Assembly: GCF_000213555.1 (NCBI RefSeq)
Contig: NZ_GL891989.1
Span: 1 to 50,102, forward strand
Length of the DNA: 50,102 nt
Source: Dysgonomonas gadei ATCC BAA-286
GTDB taxonomy: Bacteria > Bacteroidota > Bacteroidia > Bacteroidales > Dysgonomonadaceae
Direction: 5' to 3'
Part shown: in pieces, positions 1-7,338 of the stretch
Numbering within the stretch: position 1 is the stretch's first letter
How the letters are laid out: every line of letters begins with the position of its first letter
Program-made: the position numbers and the translations under genes
The notes under the pieces: generated by a model
Database searches by the model: none
The model's input: the letters and a program-made list of their open reading frames with translations, nothing else
What the model was told of the DNA's origin: nothing

Positions 1-372
1 AACTCCCGTATAGCTGACCTGGAAGCCTTTATCTATTAACAGTTCGTAGATATCCTTACCCCGCATACACTGCTTCTTCAGGCCCATAGCACGTTTACGA
101 GCGTTCTTCTCTAAACAGTCGTCTATTAAATCTTTCAGGCTACCGACAATAACACGGCGGCCTCGCCGGGAACTGTTATAATGGGGGGGGATTGTTAATA
201 CCGATTCCAGAGAGGATTCAGGATCATCACAGTTTAATGCGGCTTCATACTCGGCTATGACTTTATGAACGGTCTTACGGCTGACATCCAACTCCCTGGC
301 TATAGCCCGTTTACTGTACCCAACCGTGCGGTACATGTGAATAATTGTTTGTTTTTCCACCATTGTTATCAT
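1..372 (-). CDS. istA: IS21-family transposase IstA, N-terminal part (runs off window)
   Basis: The reverse strand from the ATG at 372 (an in-frame ATG lies at 363) encodes a protein open to the window edge, so only about 124 N-terminal residues are visible. It begins MITMVEKQTIIHMYRTVGYS and continues into a helix-turn-helix with ARELDVSRKTVHKVIAEYE, as expected for the DNA-binding N-terminus of IstA-type transposases. A basic segment, SSRRGRRVIVGSLKDLIDDC, follows. The catalytic DDE domain and the IstB helper ATPase would lie outside the window. Two imperfect repeats sit upstream of the start, as is usual for an IS21 left end. Family assignment is by recognition of the N-terminus; the exact IS name is unknown. 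Confidence 0.8.
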   Translation of the reverse strand, partial: MITMVEKQTIIHMYRTVGYSKRAIARELDVSRKTVHKVIAEYEAALNCDDPESSLESVLTIPPHYNSSRRGRRVIVGSLKDLIDDCLEKNARKRAMGLKKQCMRGKDIYELLIDKGFQVSYTGV

Positions 373-476
373 TTTAGCCTCTGTGTTGGTTAATACACAA
401 AGGAATTTATAATGTTAATATTTGTTAGTAAAATGTAGAGCTTTATTAGATGCTCTCACACATTTTACTTAACTGG

Positions 477-519
477 TGGTATACTTTTAAATTATTTTAG
501 TGGACTACTTTTCAATTAT
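477..519. repeat. IS21 end with tandem terminal repeats
   Basis: Two 19-bp copies, TGGTATACTTTTAAATTAT at 477-495 and TGGACTACTTTTCAATTAT at 501-519, match at 16 of 19 positions. Multiple repeats at the ends are typical of IS21 elements, where they bind the transposase. The copies lie upstream of istA, so the element probably ends close to 520, directly against the stop codon of the next gene. The exact end cannot be fixed without the other terminus. Confidence 0.6.
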
Positions 520-520
520 A

Positions 521-823
521 TTATACAATATTAGGATTTTCTATTGCCGCTTTAATATAGTATATCAGATAAAAATCAAGAAGAGTCTGCTTTTCTATGT
601 TTGATTCTATATTTAAGTCTTCAATCGTCTTTTTGAAATAATTATCAATAGTCCAAACATATTTAGCCTCTAGTCCTGCCAATATATACAAGTTCTCAGA
701 ATCGTATCCATTTTCCATAAGGAGTAAAGCCCAATCAATAATATCAGAACTATCGCTAAAGCCATTTATTATTTGCTTTGCTAATAACAAATTGGTTTCT
801 GTTTGTAAATCTAAGTTTTTCAT
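521..823 (-). CDS. Small hypothetical protein downstream of interrupted tRNA-Leu
   Basis: This encodes about 100 residues from MKNLDLQTETNLLLAK. Longer in-frame starts exist but would lie inside the tRNA 3' exon (838-892), so the ATG at 823, 15 nt past the tRNA end, is preferred. It is acidic and helical, with a central IIDWALLLMENGYDSENLYI followed by LAGLEAKYVWTIDNYFKK. It resembles the small helical proteins often found beside toxin-immunity genes, but I do not recognise the family. It would share a transcript with the tRNA-Leu from the reverse-strand promoter near 1070. The stop codon abuts the IS21 end, so the natural C-terminus may have been lost. Confidence 0.55.
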   Translation of the reverse strand: MKNLDLQTETNLLLAKQIINGFSDSSDIIDWALLLMENGYDSENLYILAGLEAKYVWTIDNYFKKTIEDLNIESNIEKQTLLDFYLIYYIKAAIENPNIV

Positions 824-837
824 AATTCTACTTTTTG

Positions 838-1038
838 TACCCCTGATGAGATTCGAACTCACATTCTTCTTTCGAAGCAGTACGGCTCTAAATGCGCTTC
901 CCTACTTATAAATTAATACTTTCGGTGCATCTGCAAAGTCTACCCGCAACAACGCGCAGTCAAGAAACGGGGATATCCGCACACTCTACGGCCAGTCTAA
1001 TCTTTTTCCGTAGGCTTTTCCTTTTAAGCTACAAGGGC
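838..1038 (-). tRNA. Interrupted tRNA-Leu(UAG), 115-nt insert between positions 31 and 32
   Basis: The 5' exon runs 1038 to 1008: acceptor GCCCTTG, TA, D arm GCTT-AAAAGGAA-AAGC, C26, then anticodon-stem strand TACGG. The 3' exon runs 892 to 838: anticodon loop TTTAGAG (U33, anticodon UAG, A37), stem strand CCGTA, a long variable arm with CTTC-GAAA-GAAG, T arm GTGAG-TTCGAAT-CTCAT, acceptor CAGGGGT and A73. The exons join to 86 nt. The acceptor forms 7 pairs (two G-U), the anticodon stem 5 of 5, and A14, G18G19, A21, U54U55C56 and A58 are all present. The class II variable arm fits leucine. CCA is not encoded. The 115-nt insert (1007-893) is not group I-like because the 5' exon ends in G. The strand fits the promoter-operator at 1060-1104. 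Confidence 0.75.
893..1007 (-). other. Intervening sequence of the tRNA-Leu(UAG)
   Basis: These 115 nt separate the two halves of the tRNA-Leu. Read on the minus strand, the insert starts AAAAAGATTAGACTGG and then repeats CCGTA (991-987). The 5' exon strand TACGG can therefore pair either with this copy, around a 16-nt loop, or with the true CCGTA in the 3' exon. The rest is GC-richer than its surroundings and can form partial stems such as CCCG with CGGG. No group I core, no group II domain V and no reading frame were recognised. Confidence 0.6.
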
Positions 1039-1059
1039 ATAATGTTAATGATCTCTTTG

Positions 1060-1104
1060 TTTGATGATACAAAGAAACACTCCTGTTGCGCAGTTTATTT
1101 GCGT
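1060..1104. promoter_or_regulatory. Promoter-operator A (tRNA-Leu / divergent WYL operon)
   Basis: On the minus strand this reads ACGCA-N7-TGCG (1104-1088), 11 nt, then TTTCTTTG (1077-1070) and TATCATCAAA. TTTCTTTG is close to the Bacteroidetes -7 box TAnnTTTG and would start transcription about 25 nt before the tRNA-Leu. The same layout recurs at 24027-24071 and 25774-25818. The inverted repeat also covers the -33 box of the plus-strand promoter, so one bound regulator could control both directions. The WYL protein encoded downstream is the obvious candidate. Confidence 0.65.
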
Positions 1105-1130
1105 AATTGAAATTATTTTTATTATTTTTG
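1098..1130 (+). promoter_or_regulatory. Plus-strand promoter of the WYL operon A
   Basis: TTTG at 1098-1101 and TATTTTTG at 1123-1130, 21 nt apart, match the Bacteroidetes -33/-7 consensus TTTG...TAnnTTTG. The first coding start is at 1147. The same boxes with the same spacing occur at locus B (25812-25844). Confidence 0.6.
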
Positions 1131-1146
1131 AAGAAAGTCTAAGCAT

Positions 1147-1674
1147 ATGAATCTAATAAAAGCCGAATTAGATAAGAGTGATTATAATGATAGTTGGTTT
1201 TTCTTGAACTATCGTATTGATAGCTTTTGGCTAGATGAAGAATTGGACAATCTCTATCCTGGAAGTCTTTATAAAGGATTAATACCTACATTACTTTATG
1301 GGTTAATGGATAAAGAAGAAGAAATTGTCTGGAAAACAATTCTACCAAGTAAGGGCGAGATTTCAGTATGTCCAATATTAATGTGTCCTGATGATTATGA
1401 TTTCTCTTGTACCTTAATTGTTGTTGAAATTGAAAATTATGGTTCTTTTATCCAATGGAAGCAATTAGGTATTGATAAGCGAACTAAATGGTTTGATGAT
1501 GAAATAAGATACGACATTAATTGGCTCCCAGAGCTCCAATCTCTAAATTTTGAATTTAAAGATTATCAAAAAATGATACAGGATTTTCAAGAACAATATC
1601 GACTAGATAAATTAAAAGATAACGATAACCTATGCCAGTCAACCGTAATGCCCTCATCCGCTATAAAACAATAG
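1147..1674 (+). CDS. Hypothetical protein, first gene of WYL operon A
   Basis: A 175-residue acidic protein without signal peptide or membrane segments, beginning MNLIKAELDKSDYNDSWFF. It is rich in aromatic residues (WFFLNYRIDSFWLDEELDN) and has a mid-region FSCTLIVVEIENYGSFIQW that suggests a beta-rich fold. I do not recognise the family. It sits directly behind the plus-strand promoter at 1098-1130 and its 3' end overlaps the WYL start by 43 nt, so the two genes are translationally coupled. At the paralogous locus the same position holds an unrelated exported protein (25859-26479), which suggests exchangeable cargo. Confidence 0.6.
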   Translation: MNLIKAELDKSDYNDSWFFLNYRIDSFWLDEELDNLYPGSLYKGLIPTLLYGLMDKEEEIVWKTILPSKGEISVCPILMCPDDYDFSCTLIVVEIENYGSFIQWKQLGIDKRTKWFDDEIRYDINWLPELQSLNFEFKDYQKMIQDFQEQYRLDKLKDNDNLCQSTVMPSSAIKQ

Positions 1675-2648
1675 ATACCTGTCTGCGAAATAAATATAGA
1701 CAGTGGACACTAGAAGACCTGATCGAGGCTTGTTCAGATGCCTTATATGAGTATGAAGGCATAGATAAAGGAATCAGTAAGCGTACCGTGCAGATGGATA
1801 TTCAGATGATGCGCAGCGAAAAACTGGGCTATAATGCACCTATTATTGTTTATGATAATAAGTACTACAAATATGAAGATGAGGATTACAGCATAACCAA
1901 TACGCCGTTGTCTGAACAAGACCTAAAAACCATGTCAGAGGCTGTTGAGGTTTTGCGTCAGTTCAAAGGATTCTCCTATTTCTCAGGTATGGGCGATATT
2001 GTCAGTCGCTTGGAGGATCATGTTACTTCGGCCAAACAAAAAACTATACCCGTTATAGACTTCGAGAAAAATGAAAGCCTAAAAGGGTTGGATTATCTTG
2101 ATATTATTTATCACGCTATTGTTAACAAGCAAGTACTAAGCATAAAATACCGGTCATTCAAAGCCCGGTCAGCAAATACATTCTTATTCTATCCTTACTT
2201 ATTAAAAGAATATCGTAACAGATGGTTTGTATTCGGTCGCAGGAGGGGAAATCTAATCAATCTGGCACTGGATCGGATACATAATATAGAGATAGCAGAA
2301 AAAGAAAAATTTGTAGAGAATGACTTATTCAACCCTCAGACTTTCTTTGAAGATTTAGTAGGAGTAACCAAGAATGTCGGCATGAAAACCGAAACCGTAC
2401 GCTTTTGGGTAAATAAGGAAAATGCACCTTATGTGCAAACCAAGCCTTTTCATAAAAGCCAGAAAGTAGTTGAAGAATACGAAGACGGGTCTAAAGTATT
2501 CGAAATTAATGTAGTTATCAATCAGGAACTGCAACGCGAATTCTTTGGATACGTGGATACTATAAAAGTTTTATCTCCGCAATCTTTAGTTGAATTTATG
2601 GGATGGAAATTTAGGCTGGCAAAGGAACGATACGAAAGTGATATATAA
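1632..2648 (+). CDS. WYL-domain transcriptional regulator, copy A
   Basis: 338 residues from MPVNRNALIRYKTIDTCLR, a start conserved in the second copy. Residues about 5-85 form a winged HTH (WTLEDLIEACSDAL, ISKRTVQMDIQMMR). Residues about 154-225 are the WYL domain (VLSIKYRSFKARS, FYPYLLKEYRNRWFVFGR). A WCX-type C-terminal region occupies about 245-335. WYL proteins are ligand-controlled DNA-binding regulators, several of which govern phage-defence or RNA-repair genes. This copy differs from that at 26463-27479 at only about 21 residues. It overlaps the gene before it and lies divergent to the interrupted tRNA-Leu, so I infer that it binds the inverted repeat at 1088-1104. Confidence 0.88.
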   Translation: MPVNRNALIRYKTIDTCLRNKYRQWTLEDLIEACSDALYEYEGIDKGISKRTVQMDIQMMRSEKLGYNAPIIVYDNKYYKYEDEDYSITNTPLSEQDLKTMSEAVEVLRQFKGFSYFSGMGDIVSRLEDHVTSAKQKTIPVIDFEKNESLKGLDYLDIIYHAIVNKQVLSIKYRSFKARSANTFLFYPYLLKEYRNRWFVFGRRRGNLINLALDRIHNIEIAEKEKFVENDLFNPQTFFEDLVGVTKNVGMKTETVRFWVNKENAPYVQTKPFHKSQKVVEEYEDGSKVFEINVVINQELQREFFGYVDTIKVLSPQSLVEFMGWKFRLAKERYESDI

Positions 2649-3198
2649 CTTCCCAAAGTTACTAATAAATAGCCATCTTATATAGTAGCTATAAGCTATA
2701 TTTGTAAACATCTTAATGGACATTGAGGTGGAAATTTGTTTACAGTATTTTAGTCAAATTGTACAATGTTTGTTTGGTTATTTTTTACAATATTTTATAA
2801 AATTATAAAATAAATGTGATTGCAAAAAATCAATAGTTAACTTATATTTACATTTTACGTAGTCAGCATATAATATATCGACTCCAATAGTCTACAAATT
2901 TGCATTACATATTCGTTACACGTTTTTTTTAAATTCTTTCGCATGATGTATGTATGGCGGATTATAGACCCAAGGTTCGGAACCGTTATTAACCCACTGC
3001 TAGTTAAATAATTAAAAATGAGATAGATGTAAATTTATATAAAATTAAAATAGAAAGAATGCGACACTGTTATTTAGTTGAATAACAGTGTTTTATTTTT
3101 ATAAGGACAGATAAAAGAGCGTAAGTTTGTTACAAAAAACGACTCTTTTTGTGATAGATTTTTGAGGTGCTTTTTTATGTATATATCTCACAGAATCA
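2649..3198. other. AT-rich intergenic region before the integrase
   Basis: No gene was found in these 550 bp. They contain TTAACCCACTGCTAGTTAA (2989-3007), an imperfect palindrome, and a strong hairpin at 3064-3091. Because a tyrosine integrase gene starts at 3199, an attachment site is plausible here, but no repeated core was found elsewhere in the window. Confidence 0.35.
3064..3091. terminator. Hairpin with T-rich tail
   Basis: ACACTGTTATT and AATAACAGTGT form a perfect 11-bp stem around the loop TAGTTG, followed by TTTATTTTT on the plus strand. It could end transcription from the WYL operon or separate it from the integrase gene. Confidence 0.6.
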
Positions 3199-4431
3199 AT
3201 GACAAAACACAAACTAAATAGAATGAACAATAGATACAGGGTTCTATTTTTTATAAAGAAAAATGAACCTAAAAAAAATGGACACTCTACTATAATGATT
3301 CGGATAACCTTTAATAAGGAAAGAGTACAATTCAGTAGCGGTTTAGATGTTAAGCCCGCAATATGGGATCAGAAGGCAGAGAAAGTTATTGGAAAGAAGC
3401 AGTTCGCTAATCAGATAAATAACCGTTTGGATATGATAAGGACAAAACTATTCACTTCTTATCTGGATGCATCGAATAAAGGGAAGGGCTTATCTGCCCA
3501 ATACCTAAAGAATACTTTTCTGGGAATAGATAACTCTAGGGAATTAATGTTGGTTTATCAGTTTAGGAAACAACTGAAATTCTTTAAGACCAAGACCGGA
3601 TTTAGACTTGATCAAAAAACTCTGAGTCGTTATGAATTGACATTAAATAGAGTTATTGAATTTATGCGGAGTGAACTTGGCACAGATGATATTCATATAC
3701 AAAAGATAGACTTATATTTTATAGAGCGATTCTATTTCTTTATTCGAGAGAAATATAGCTGTATCAATAATACAGCTATAAAATATGTACAGCGTTTAGC
3801 ATCCATTGTAAGCTATGCATGTAAAATAGGATTAATAGATAAAAATCCATTTTTACTGTTCAATTATCGATTAGATAAAACTAGTCCGATATATTTAAAT
3901 GAAGATGAAATTAATAAAATCTGGCGTAAGAAATTTCTCAGCAAAAGGTTAGAACAAATCAGGGACTACTTCGTATTCAGCTGCTTTACAGGCTTGTCAT
4001 TCATAGATATGTGTTCTTTAAAAAGTGACGATATAAAGGTTGGTCCAGATAAAAAATTATGGATTATGATATTGAGACAAAAGACAGGACTGGAGTCAAA
4101 TATACCGTTACTGAAGATACCTCTTGAGATTATAAAAAAATATGAAGATGAAAATACCTCTGGTAAGAATTTATTTTCTATAAAAAGTAATCAAAAAACT
4201 AATGAATATTTGAAAGAAATTGCCGATTTGTGTAATATCAAGAAAAATGTAACTTTCCGAGTGTCCCGACACTCATTTGCCACTTTGGCAATCAGTAATG
4301 GTGTGTCCATTGAAGCAGTAAGCAAGATGCTAGGGCATACCAATGTAAAGACAACTCAGATATATGCTCAAATAACAAGCACTAAAATAAGCAAGGAAAT
4401 GGCAATTTTGGAGACACAGCTGTCAGATTAA
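3199..4431 (+). CDS. Tyrosine recombinase / integrase
   Basis: 410 residues. The N-terminal part resembles the Arm-binding domain of Bacteroidetes integrases (FFIKKNEPKKNGHSTIMIRI, FSSGLDVKPAIWDQKAEKV). A SAM-like core-binding domain follows at about 110-215. The catalytic domain holds the expected Arg in FSCFTGLSFIDMCSL, Lys in LRQKTGLESNIPL, HSFATLAISNG and LGHTNVKTTQIYA with the nucleophilic Tyr. It is full length for its family and probably moves the element carrying the adjacent genes. The three small HTH genes downstream on the opposite strand may supply excision functions. Confidence 0.88.
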   Translation: MTKHKLNRMNNRYRVLFFIKKNEPKKNGHSTIMIRITFNKERVQFSSGLDVKPAIWDQKAEKVIGKKQFANQINNRLDMIRTKLFTSYLDASNKGKGLSAQYLKNTFLGIDNSRELMLVYQFRKQLKFFKTKTGFRLDQKTLSRYELTLNRVIEFMRSELGTDDIHIQKIDLYFIERFYFFIREKYSCINNTAIKYVQRLASIVSYACKIGLIDKNPFLLFNYRLDKTSPIYLNEDEINKIWRKKFLSKRLEQIRDYFVFSCFTGLSFIDMCSLKSDDIKVGPDKKLWIMILRQKTGLESNIPLLKIPLEIIKKYEDENTSGKNLFSIKSNQKTNEYLKEIADLCNIKKNVTFRVSRHSFATLAISNGVSIEAVSKMLGHTNVKTTQIYAQITSTKISKEMAILETQLSD

Positions 4432-4527
4432 GCCTTAGTTATTATCTATTACAGATTGGATCTAAGCTTTTACACAAAAAGCAAGCAAGGTATTCATATA
4501 TAAGAATACCTTGCCTAAACATTCGCA

Positions 4528-4809
4528 TCAGATTTTATTCATTCGACCTCTTTTGAACATAATAATATCGAATCCTAAATAATAAGATTTCCCCTTTACT
4601 TTTGAATGGGGGAGTAGCTTTTGCTGTTTATATCTTTGCAGTGTCCGTTTGCTGACATTCAATAGTGATTGTGCTTCACTATCATCTAGCAAATCAGTAT
4701 CTTTGATATTGTTAGTTTCATACAATTTTTCTAATTTGTTTTCCAGTTTATCAAACCTTTCCATAATTAGAATCATGCATTTATCTATTTTATCTTTAAT
4801 CTGTTCCAT
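4528..4809 (-). CDS. HTH_17 / excisionase-like protein 1
   Basis: 93 residues: an N-terminal helix (IMERFDKLENKLEKLYE) that could form a coiled coil, then a MerR/excisionase-type HTH (LLDDSEAQSLLNVSKRTLQRYKQQKLLPHSKVKGKS split over two helices and a wing). Such proteins direct recombination or regulate mobile-element genes. It is the first of three similar genes facing the integrase, with 16 bp between it and the next. Its short basic tail ends FKRGRMNKI. Confidence 0.75.
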   Translation of the reverse strand: MEQIKDKIDKCMILIMERFDKLENKLEKLYETNNIKDTDLLDDSEAQSLLNVSKRTLQRYKQQKLLPHSKVKGKSYYLGFDIIMFKRGRMNKI

Positions 4810-4825
4810 ATTTCAGCTGTTGGTT

Positions 4826-5128
4826 TTATTTTCTTCGGTATCTTATAATCTGATTATTGACTATCCTCTCAATTTCCTCTTGAGTATATAGACAAATATT
4901 ACCAGGCCTAATATATGCAATATCACCTCGTTTACGCATTCTCCAGAGGGTCTGTTTAGAAATACGAAGCATTTTAATGACATCTTCTCCAGTAAGTAAT
5001 CTACTATTGGCCTTTCTTCGCTTAATATCCTCTTTCTCTCGATTAATGACATAGCTTTCTATTTGCTCAAGTTTCATCATTATTGCCCTAAAGGCATCAC
5101 TTTGAATGGTTATAAAATTCTGTTCCAT
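4826..5128 (-). CDS. HTH_17 / excisionase-like protein 2
   Basis: 100 residues with the same design as its neighbours: an N-terminal helix (FRAIMMKLEQIESYVINRE), a charged linker, then LLTGEDVIKMLRISKQTLWR and MRKRGDIAYIRPGN, the helix-turn-helix and wing of excisionase-family proteins. It likely binds DNA near the integrase gene or the element's ends. It overlaps no neighbour and is probably co-transcribed with the gene at 4528-4809. Confidence 0.75.
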   Translation of the reverse strand: MEQNFITIQSDAFRAIMMKLEQIESYVINREKEDIKRRKANSRLLTGEDVIKMLRISKQTLWRMRKRGDIAYIRPGNICLYTQEEIERIVNNQIIRYRRK

Positions 5129-5274
5129 AAGAAATTTTTTAATTGTTAAACTTTTGGTATATCAATAAAATCATTACAAATATAACGTGTTATTTAATTA
5201 ATGTTTTGTTTTCTAGATGTTTGGCGTAATTTGTCTGGTTTTGGCATGATTTGTCACTTTTTTACGAAGAGACA

Positions 5275-5616
5275 TTATTTATTTCCATATCTATAAATAC
5301 TATTACTCATTTCTTCTCTGATTTGATCCAGGCTTTTCTTTTTACCTTTTTGAATCCAATTAATAAGTTCATCTTCAAAGAAGAATAATTTCTTACCTTT
5401 CTTATAGCATGGTATCAATCCTTTTCTAGTTAAAGAGTAGATCGTCGATTTAGCTTTTTGAATAATCCGACATGCTTCATCTATTCCTATTGGCATCCGT
5501 TTTTCAATGTTTTGGGGTTCCGTTTTGACAAGTAAGGTTTTAAGTTCATCTACAGTCTTGATTAGATACGCTATCGCTTCGGGTAACTTTTCGAAAGTAA
5601 GATCATTGTACATCAT
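5275..5616 (-). CDS. HTH_17 / excisionase-like protein 3
   Basis: 113 residues. An N-terminal helix (LPEAIAYLIKTVDELKTLL) precedes the HTH (IGIDEACRIIQKAKSTIYSL) and wing (TRKGLIPCYKKGKKLFFFED), ending in a charged tail (NWIQKGKKKSLDQIREEM). It is the longest and most divergent of the trio, and about 145 bp of AT-rich DNA separates it from the second gene. Role as for the other two: DNA binding in integration, excision or control of the element. Confidence 0.75.
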   Translation of the reverse strand: MMYNDLTFEKLPEAIAYLIKTVDELKTLLVKTEPQNIEKRMPIGIDEACRIIQKAKSTIYSLTRKGLIPCYKKGKKLFFFEDELINWIQKGKKKSLDQIREEMSNSIYRYGNK

Positions 5617-5938
5617 AGTTTAGTCATTTTAAATTAAACAAGCCCAAGTGTAGATGGTGATATTATGGTGAAAAATTTCACTGAAAAGGCTCTGTGGTTT
5701 TTGTTTTTTTTAACTATTTATGGTGGTTTGTGATATATTTTTTGAAAATATAGAAAATCTATGCTATCGGATTGTTTTAATATAAGTGTTTGATAAATAT
5801 TTAGATTTCAGAAAATAGGTATTGTGCTTACATCTTTACTCATATTGCTCTTCATAAGGATCAATCGAGAAATGAGTGTTTTTATCTTTGATTGATATTT
5901 GATTAGATGAATGTATTGAATATTACTATGAATAGTCT

Positions 5939-6064
5939 AATCCGAAATTAGGAGCTGTCGAACTGCTAAGTGGAATTGTTAAAGAACCATGTTTCCCTGA
6001 AACATCACTTTGGCTTTTTGGATCAACTGCTAGTTTAGCTCTTGGTAAAGCTGTAAAAAAATGA
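5939..6064 (+). pseudogene. C-terminal remnant of an unknown gene
   Basis: A 41-codon open stretch follows an in-frame stop and ends in TGA. It reads NPKLGAVELLSGIVKEP then CFPETSLWLFGSTASLAL and GKAVKK, which looks like genuine protein rather than random translation (balanced composition, glycine and hydrophobic pattern). No start codon or upstream part remains. The parent family was not recognised. It is likely debris from turnover of the island upstream of the defence operon. Confidence 0.35.
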
Positions 6065-6153
6065 AAAGAGGTAAGGTAAATGTGAGGTATTGGTATAAGG
6101 AAGGCTCTTTAAAGATTTTATAATTTTCTTCCACCCTCTATGAAAAATTAAAT

Positions 6154-6178
6154 ATCTTTACTATTTAATAGTAAAGAT
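6154..6178. promoter_or_regulatory. Perfect 25-bp palindrome at the defence-operon promoter
   Basis: Arms ATCTTTACTATT and AATAGTAAAGAT are perfect inverted repeats around one T. A possible -7 box TATACTTT follows at 6187-6194 and the methyltransferase ATG is at 6203, so the palindrome covers the -33 region. This is the expected place for a dimeric repressor. The sequence differs from the ACGCA-N7-TGCGT operator of the WYL loci. Confidence 0.6.
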
Positions 6179-6202
6179 AGATTAAATATACTTTATGTTA
6201 AT

Positions 6203-7336
6203 ATGACAAAATACAATTCATCTATTATTGAAAATAAGTTACATCCTAAAATACGACTGAATTCAATTTGCCCGTATTTTACTATGTTTCCTTTGTCATT
6301 TCCCTATAAAGTTTTGCGTTATGCTAAAAAAACAGACTTGGTATATGATCCTTTTTGTGGAAGAGGAACTACAAATTTTGCAGCGAGATTACTCGGTATG
6401 TCTTCATATGGAGTTGATAGTAATCCAATAGCGCAAGCAATAGCACAAGCTAAATTAATCCACGCAAATCCTATTGATATTCAAGACCGATGTCAAACTA
6501 TATTACAAGGTGATTATTATTTTGATATTCCAACTGGTGATTTTTGGGAGATCGCATATCATGCTGAAACACTAAATAGTATTTGTAAACTTAGAACATA
6601 CTTTCTTAATCAAGAGAGTTTGGATGAAATCGACATCGCATTGAGAGCGATTGTTTTAGGAGTTCTTCATGGGCCAAAGATGAAAACAACTCAGTCTTAT
6701 TTATCTAATCAGATGCCGCGTACTTATGCGACAAAGCCAGATTATTCGGTTAGATTCTGGGAAAAAAGACAACTAGTTCCCGAAAATATTCAGATAGCAA
6801 ATCTCATAAAACGGAAATCTGAATATATTTTCAACGACGAAATACCCACCCAAACAGGCGGTAATATTATATTAGGAGATAGTCGGTTCATAAATGAAAT
6901 TTCTTCTAGCAAATTCAACTGGGTTATTACCTCTCCTCCTTATTTTGGAATGTCTACATACAAACAAGATCAATGGCTTAGGAATTGGTTTCTAGGGGGA
7001 AGCAGTGATGTTGACTATTCGAATAAAACACAATTAAAACATGGGTCTGAAATAACTTTTATTGATGATTTATCAAAAGTTTGGATTAATACCTCTTTGA
7101 AATGTAATCCAAATGCAAGGATGATTATTCGTTTTGGAGCTCTTCCTAGCAAATCAGAAAAAACTCCATCTGAATTAATAAAAGAATCGCTAAAAAAGGC
7201 AAATTGTGGATGGAAATTGACTAAAATTTGTTCAGCTGGAGAACCTTCTGATTCGCAGAGACAAGCCAATCAGTTTAAGAAAGAAATGAAAAAATATATA
7301 GAAGAAATTGATGTATATGCAACATTAAAGATTTAA
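6203..7336 (+). CDS. Site-specific DNA methyltransferase of the defence operon
   Basis: 377 residues. The SAM-binding motif I is DPFCGRGTT at about 49-57, with YGVDSNP just after it. The catalytic motif IV is TSPPYFGM at about 243-250. A SPPY motif with FxGxGT upstream fits amino-methyltransferases of the N4-cytosine/N6-adenine group with motif order I then IV. The enzyme probably modifies host DNA so that the nuclease and ATPase genes following it spare self DNA; the target site cannot be read from sequence. It is first in the operon and only 2 nt from the next gene. No fused specificity or restriction domain is visible. Confidence 0.85.
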   Translation: MTKYNSSIIENKLHPKIRLNSICPYFTMFPLSFPYKVLRYAKKTDLVYDPFCGRGTTNFAARLLGMSSYGVDSNPIAQAIAQAKLIHANPIDIQDRCQTILQGDYYFDIPTGDFWEIAYHAETLNSICKLRTYFLNQESLDEIDIALRAIVLGVLHGPKMKTTQSYLSNQMPRTYATKPDYSVRFWEKRQLVPENIQIANLIKRKSEYIFNDEIPTQTGGNIILGDSRFINEISSSKFNWVITSPPYFGMSTYKQDQWLRNWFLGGSSDVDYSNKTQLKHGSEITFIDDLSKVWINTSLKCNPNARMIIRFGALPSKSEKTPSELIKESLKKANCGWKLTKICSAGEPSDSQRQANQFKKEMKKYIEEIDVYATLKI

Positions 7337-7338
7337 AT

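Larger units (their letters stand above)
5617..6202. other. Non-coding region with a gene remnant and defence-operon promoter
   Basis: This 586-bp gap between the HTH genes and the methyltransferase has no intact gene. It holds a C-terminal coding remnant (5939-6064) and the palindromic operator at 6154-6178. The rest is AT-rich without recognisable structure. Confidence 0.5.

Noticed and set aside
838..1038. Group I or group II intron in the tRNA-Leu
   Set aside because: The 5' exon ends in G not U, the insert is only 115 nt, and no P7/P3 core or domain V was seen.
892..1110. Plus-strand open frame of 72 codons across the tRNA-Leu region
   Set aside because: It lies over the tRNA exons, insert and operator, has no protein-like pattern, and is explained by the antisense tRNA.
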